Shown here one piece after another: positions 62,230 through 64,000 of a stretch of DNA of 64,000 nt (its first letter is position 1; each line of letters starts with the position of its first letter). Location of the stretch: the NCBI GenBank assembly GCA_037975125.1, contig CM075862.1:10859444-10923443 (forward strand), in the 5' to 3' direction. The notes under the pieces are model-generated. The model was given only the letters and a program-made list of their open reading frames with translations. It ran no database searches and had not been told where the DNA came from. The stretch comes from Latrodectus hesperus (taxonomy: Eukaryota > Arthropoda > Arachnida > Araneae > Theridiidae). Position numbers and translations under genes: made by a program.

Positions 62230-64000
62230 CTACTGCTCTTTTGATTTAGGCGAGACTTCTGGGTTTTCATTCACATTTTCATTAGACGAAAAGCTGCCAT
62301 TAGCAGCCACAATGGAATCAGTATTTACTTCAGAAGTAGCAGTATGGAAATTTGTTTGCATAAGTAAATTCATTTTTTCTGAATTTGCTGATGTTACAGG
62401 ATGTTCTCTTTTAGCAGCACCATGAAGAACGGCCCAGGAAGGTTTTGGCCCAGGTAGTGGTTTATGAGTGAGAGGTGCCCAAACACTACAGCATTTAGAA
62501 GTATCCTCACGACTGGTGCTGGGTTGTTGAATATTATCTTCAGATACAGATGCATCACTTTTTTTAAGTCTTTGATGCTGTTTGTTAAGATCATCATTTT
62601 CTGGCATTTCTGGTAAAGATGAAAATGTGGCAGATGAAGTTGATGGTTGATTTGAAAATTGATCCAAAAGGTAAGTTGAGGTGGGATGATCCAGAAAACT
62701 CACAGGTCTGTTTTGTTCATTACCTTTCTCCATTTCTGACATGCGAAAACAACTGTTGTTAGCACCACTTTCCCATTTCTTCCGAGAAGATATGATCTTT
62801 GATAACGTAGGAAGATCTGAAGATGGTAATACACTTGAAGATACTGACTGTTGATCATTTTGAGACCCTCCCAAACATTGATTTGCAAGTAATGATGACA
62901 AAAGTAATGAATGGCGGCAACTATGACTGTTTTTCTGCTTTTCATTTTGCTTTTGTAAGTCCCCAACAGAATTTACTGTCCAGTTTCGGTAAGGATTTTG
63001 GTGCTGCAGTTCTAATAGACGAAGAAGGACAGATTCATCATCATCTGATGGCATTTCAAACAAATTATTTCTATCACTTGTTAAACCTAAACCTTTCTGT
63101 GCAGTAAAAGGTGTGCTTAAAGAATTCCATGAATGTAGTCGCTGACGACGAGGTGTTGATTTTGAACTAAATGGAAAAGCAAGATCATCTGGAATAGTTT
63201 CTTCATCAAGGTCATTTTCATCATTACTATTTTCTTCTAAAGTAGCATTAGTACTGTTACTGCGCATAGATTGATTCATTGTAACTTCTTCACTATTGCA
63301 TTCACTGACAATTTCATTATCAGAACTTGAAGAATCAGCTTCACAAGATGCATCATACGAATCTAGAAGGATGACATCTTTGTAAGTGCATTTATGTGCT
63401 GCAGCATGAGCACAAATACTTCTGTTTTGCCTTCGATAAGCTTGTTCAATTTGAGTGCAATCATATTCCCGAAGATTAGGAGTTTTAGCTCCTTTCATTT
63501 TCATTCTAGTACCAGAAGTACAAGTTTCACTTCGAGCAACATCTTCGCTGTCAATGCTTTTTTCCACACTTTTATGATCAGCATTTTCATTATCAATACT
63601 ATTTTCACTTTTTGAAGCATCAGATCCATTTGGCAAAGGTGTAATTAAGTAGTCATTGTTAGTAATTGAAGAAAATGTAGTTAATGGTTGTTGCAAAGGA
63701 GAAGAAATACTGAAAGTAGGTGATAAAGGAGATGCCACCATATTTGACATTAGAGGACAAACATTAATCCCACCTGCTATACTTGTAGTAGCAGAAGGTT
63801 GTTCAGGCATTATCATCTGTGCCTCTGCATCTGTTTTTGCCCCAAGAGTAGCTTGATTGCGTGACAACTCAATAGCTAATCTCTCTTTTAGGTCATTGAT
63901 CTGTGTAATGTATTGTGCTTGGGCAGTTTGTAGTTGATTAATACACCACATCTGATCACGACATTTTTGGAAAAATGTAGGCGATCTCACTTGAAAACCA
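62230..64000 (-). CDS. Final exon of an unidentified Ser/Asn-rich protein, partial
   Basis: An uninterrupted minus-strand frame runs from the window edge to a TAA at 62230, about 590 codons. It is open to the edge: the first in-frame GTG near 63990 is not a credible start, so the true start lies beyond the window. The upstream part has a short coiled coil ([20 protein letters not shown]). The rest is disordered, with Ser/Thr/Asn-rich stretches, acidic clusters ([29 protein letters not shown]), a [11 protein letters not shown] segment that could be a phosphorylation/14-3-3-type site, and a C-terminal conserved-looking [17 protein letters not shown] do not recognise the family. Length, codon order and lack of stops in AT-rich DNA make it a real coding exon, probably the C-terminal tail of a larger regulatory or scaffold protein. 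Confidence 0.8.
   Translation of the reverse strand, partial: GFQVRSPTFFQKCRDQMWCINQLQTAQAQYITQINDLKERLAIELSRNQATLGAKTDAEAQMIMPEQPSATTSIAGGINVCPLMSNMVASPLSPTFSISSPLQQPLTTFSSITNNDYLITPLPNGSDASKSENSIDNENADHKSVEKSIDSEDVARSETCTSGTRMKMKGAKTPNLREYDCTQIEQAYRRQNRSICAHAAAHKCTYKDVILLDSYDASCEADSSSSDNEIVSECNSEEVTMNQSMRSNSTNATLEENSNDENDLDEETIPDDLAFPFSSKSTPRRQRLHSWNSLSTPFTAQKGLGLTSDRNNLFEMPSDDDESVLLRLLELQHQNPYRNWTVNSVGDLQKQNEKQKNSHSCRHSLLLSSLLANQCLGGSQNDQQSVSSSVLPSSDLPTLSKIISSRKKWESGANNSCFRMSEMEKGNEQNRPVSFLDHPTSTYLLDQFSNQPSTSSATFSSLPEMPENDDLNKQHQRLKKSDASVSEDNIQQPSTSREDTSKCCSVWAPLTHKPLPGPKPSWAVLHGAAKREHPVTSANSEKMNLLMQTNFHTATSEVNTDSIVAANGSFSSNENVNENPEVSPKSKEQ

Noticed and set aside
62823..63107. Plus-strand frames inside the long final exon (also 63394-63615 and 63656-63856)
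   Set aside because: Shadows of the 62230-64000 minus-strand coding exon.

Overview
The window looks like nuclear DNA of an arthropod, most likely a spider (inference). It is very AT-rich. It has GT-AG introns from about 100 bases to over 6 kb and long simple AT arrays. Its transposable elements (mariner, Tigger/pogo, hAT-like, Merlin/IS1595-like, R1/Jockey-type non-LTR, and a Gmr1-like Ty3/gypsy element) are of the kinds usual in arachnid genomes.

Layout. About 1-4 kb is the region upstream of the first gene, with two weak promoter candidates and a ~1.1 kb fold-back repeat. From 4,070 to 24,155 (+) lies a complete Ku70 (XRCC6) gene: 15 coding exons, 605 codons, consistent splice phases throughout. 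Its introns hold a Tigger/pogo remnant, a non-LTR retroelement split by a 1,300-base mariner with TIRs and a TA duplication, a second non-LTR remnant, a mariner 5' fragment, and several hairpins. From 43,950 down to 28,230 (-) lies a second complete gene, convergent with Ku70: 7 coding exons, 377 codons. It encodes a signal peptide, one Ig domain, one good and one atypical LDLR class A-like module, a membrane segment and a cytoplasmic tail with two PPxY motifs. Its last intron contains a hAT-like element remnant with recognisable ends. A CRE/CCAAT-containing segment near 46.2 kb is its probable promoter.

From 48.3 to 49.7 kb (+) is a transposase of IS1595/Merlin type with a zinc ribbon and three short introns, broken by two frameshifts. 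From 51.8 to 53.0 kb a (TA)n array, an internally deleted mariner and a non-LTR 3' end lie side by side. From 54.5 to 58.9 kb (+) is a decayed Ty3/gypsy-class element in which integrase precedes reverse transcriptase, the Gmr1 arrangement, with a SCAN-like Gag. The right end holds the long final exon (-) of an unidentified, low-complexity, Ser/Asn-rich protein that continues past the window.

The two host genes are not functionally linked in any way I can see: Ku70 is the DNA-end-binding subunit for non-homologous end joining, and the minus-strand gene is a cell-surface protein. The most unusual items are the integrase-first retroelement, the intron-bearing Merlin-type gene and the Ig/LDLR-A/PPxY membrane protein. 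I did not find a clearly new gene system.
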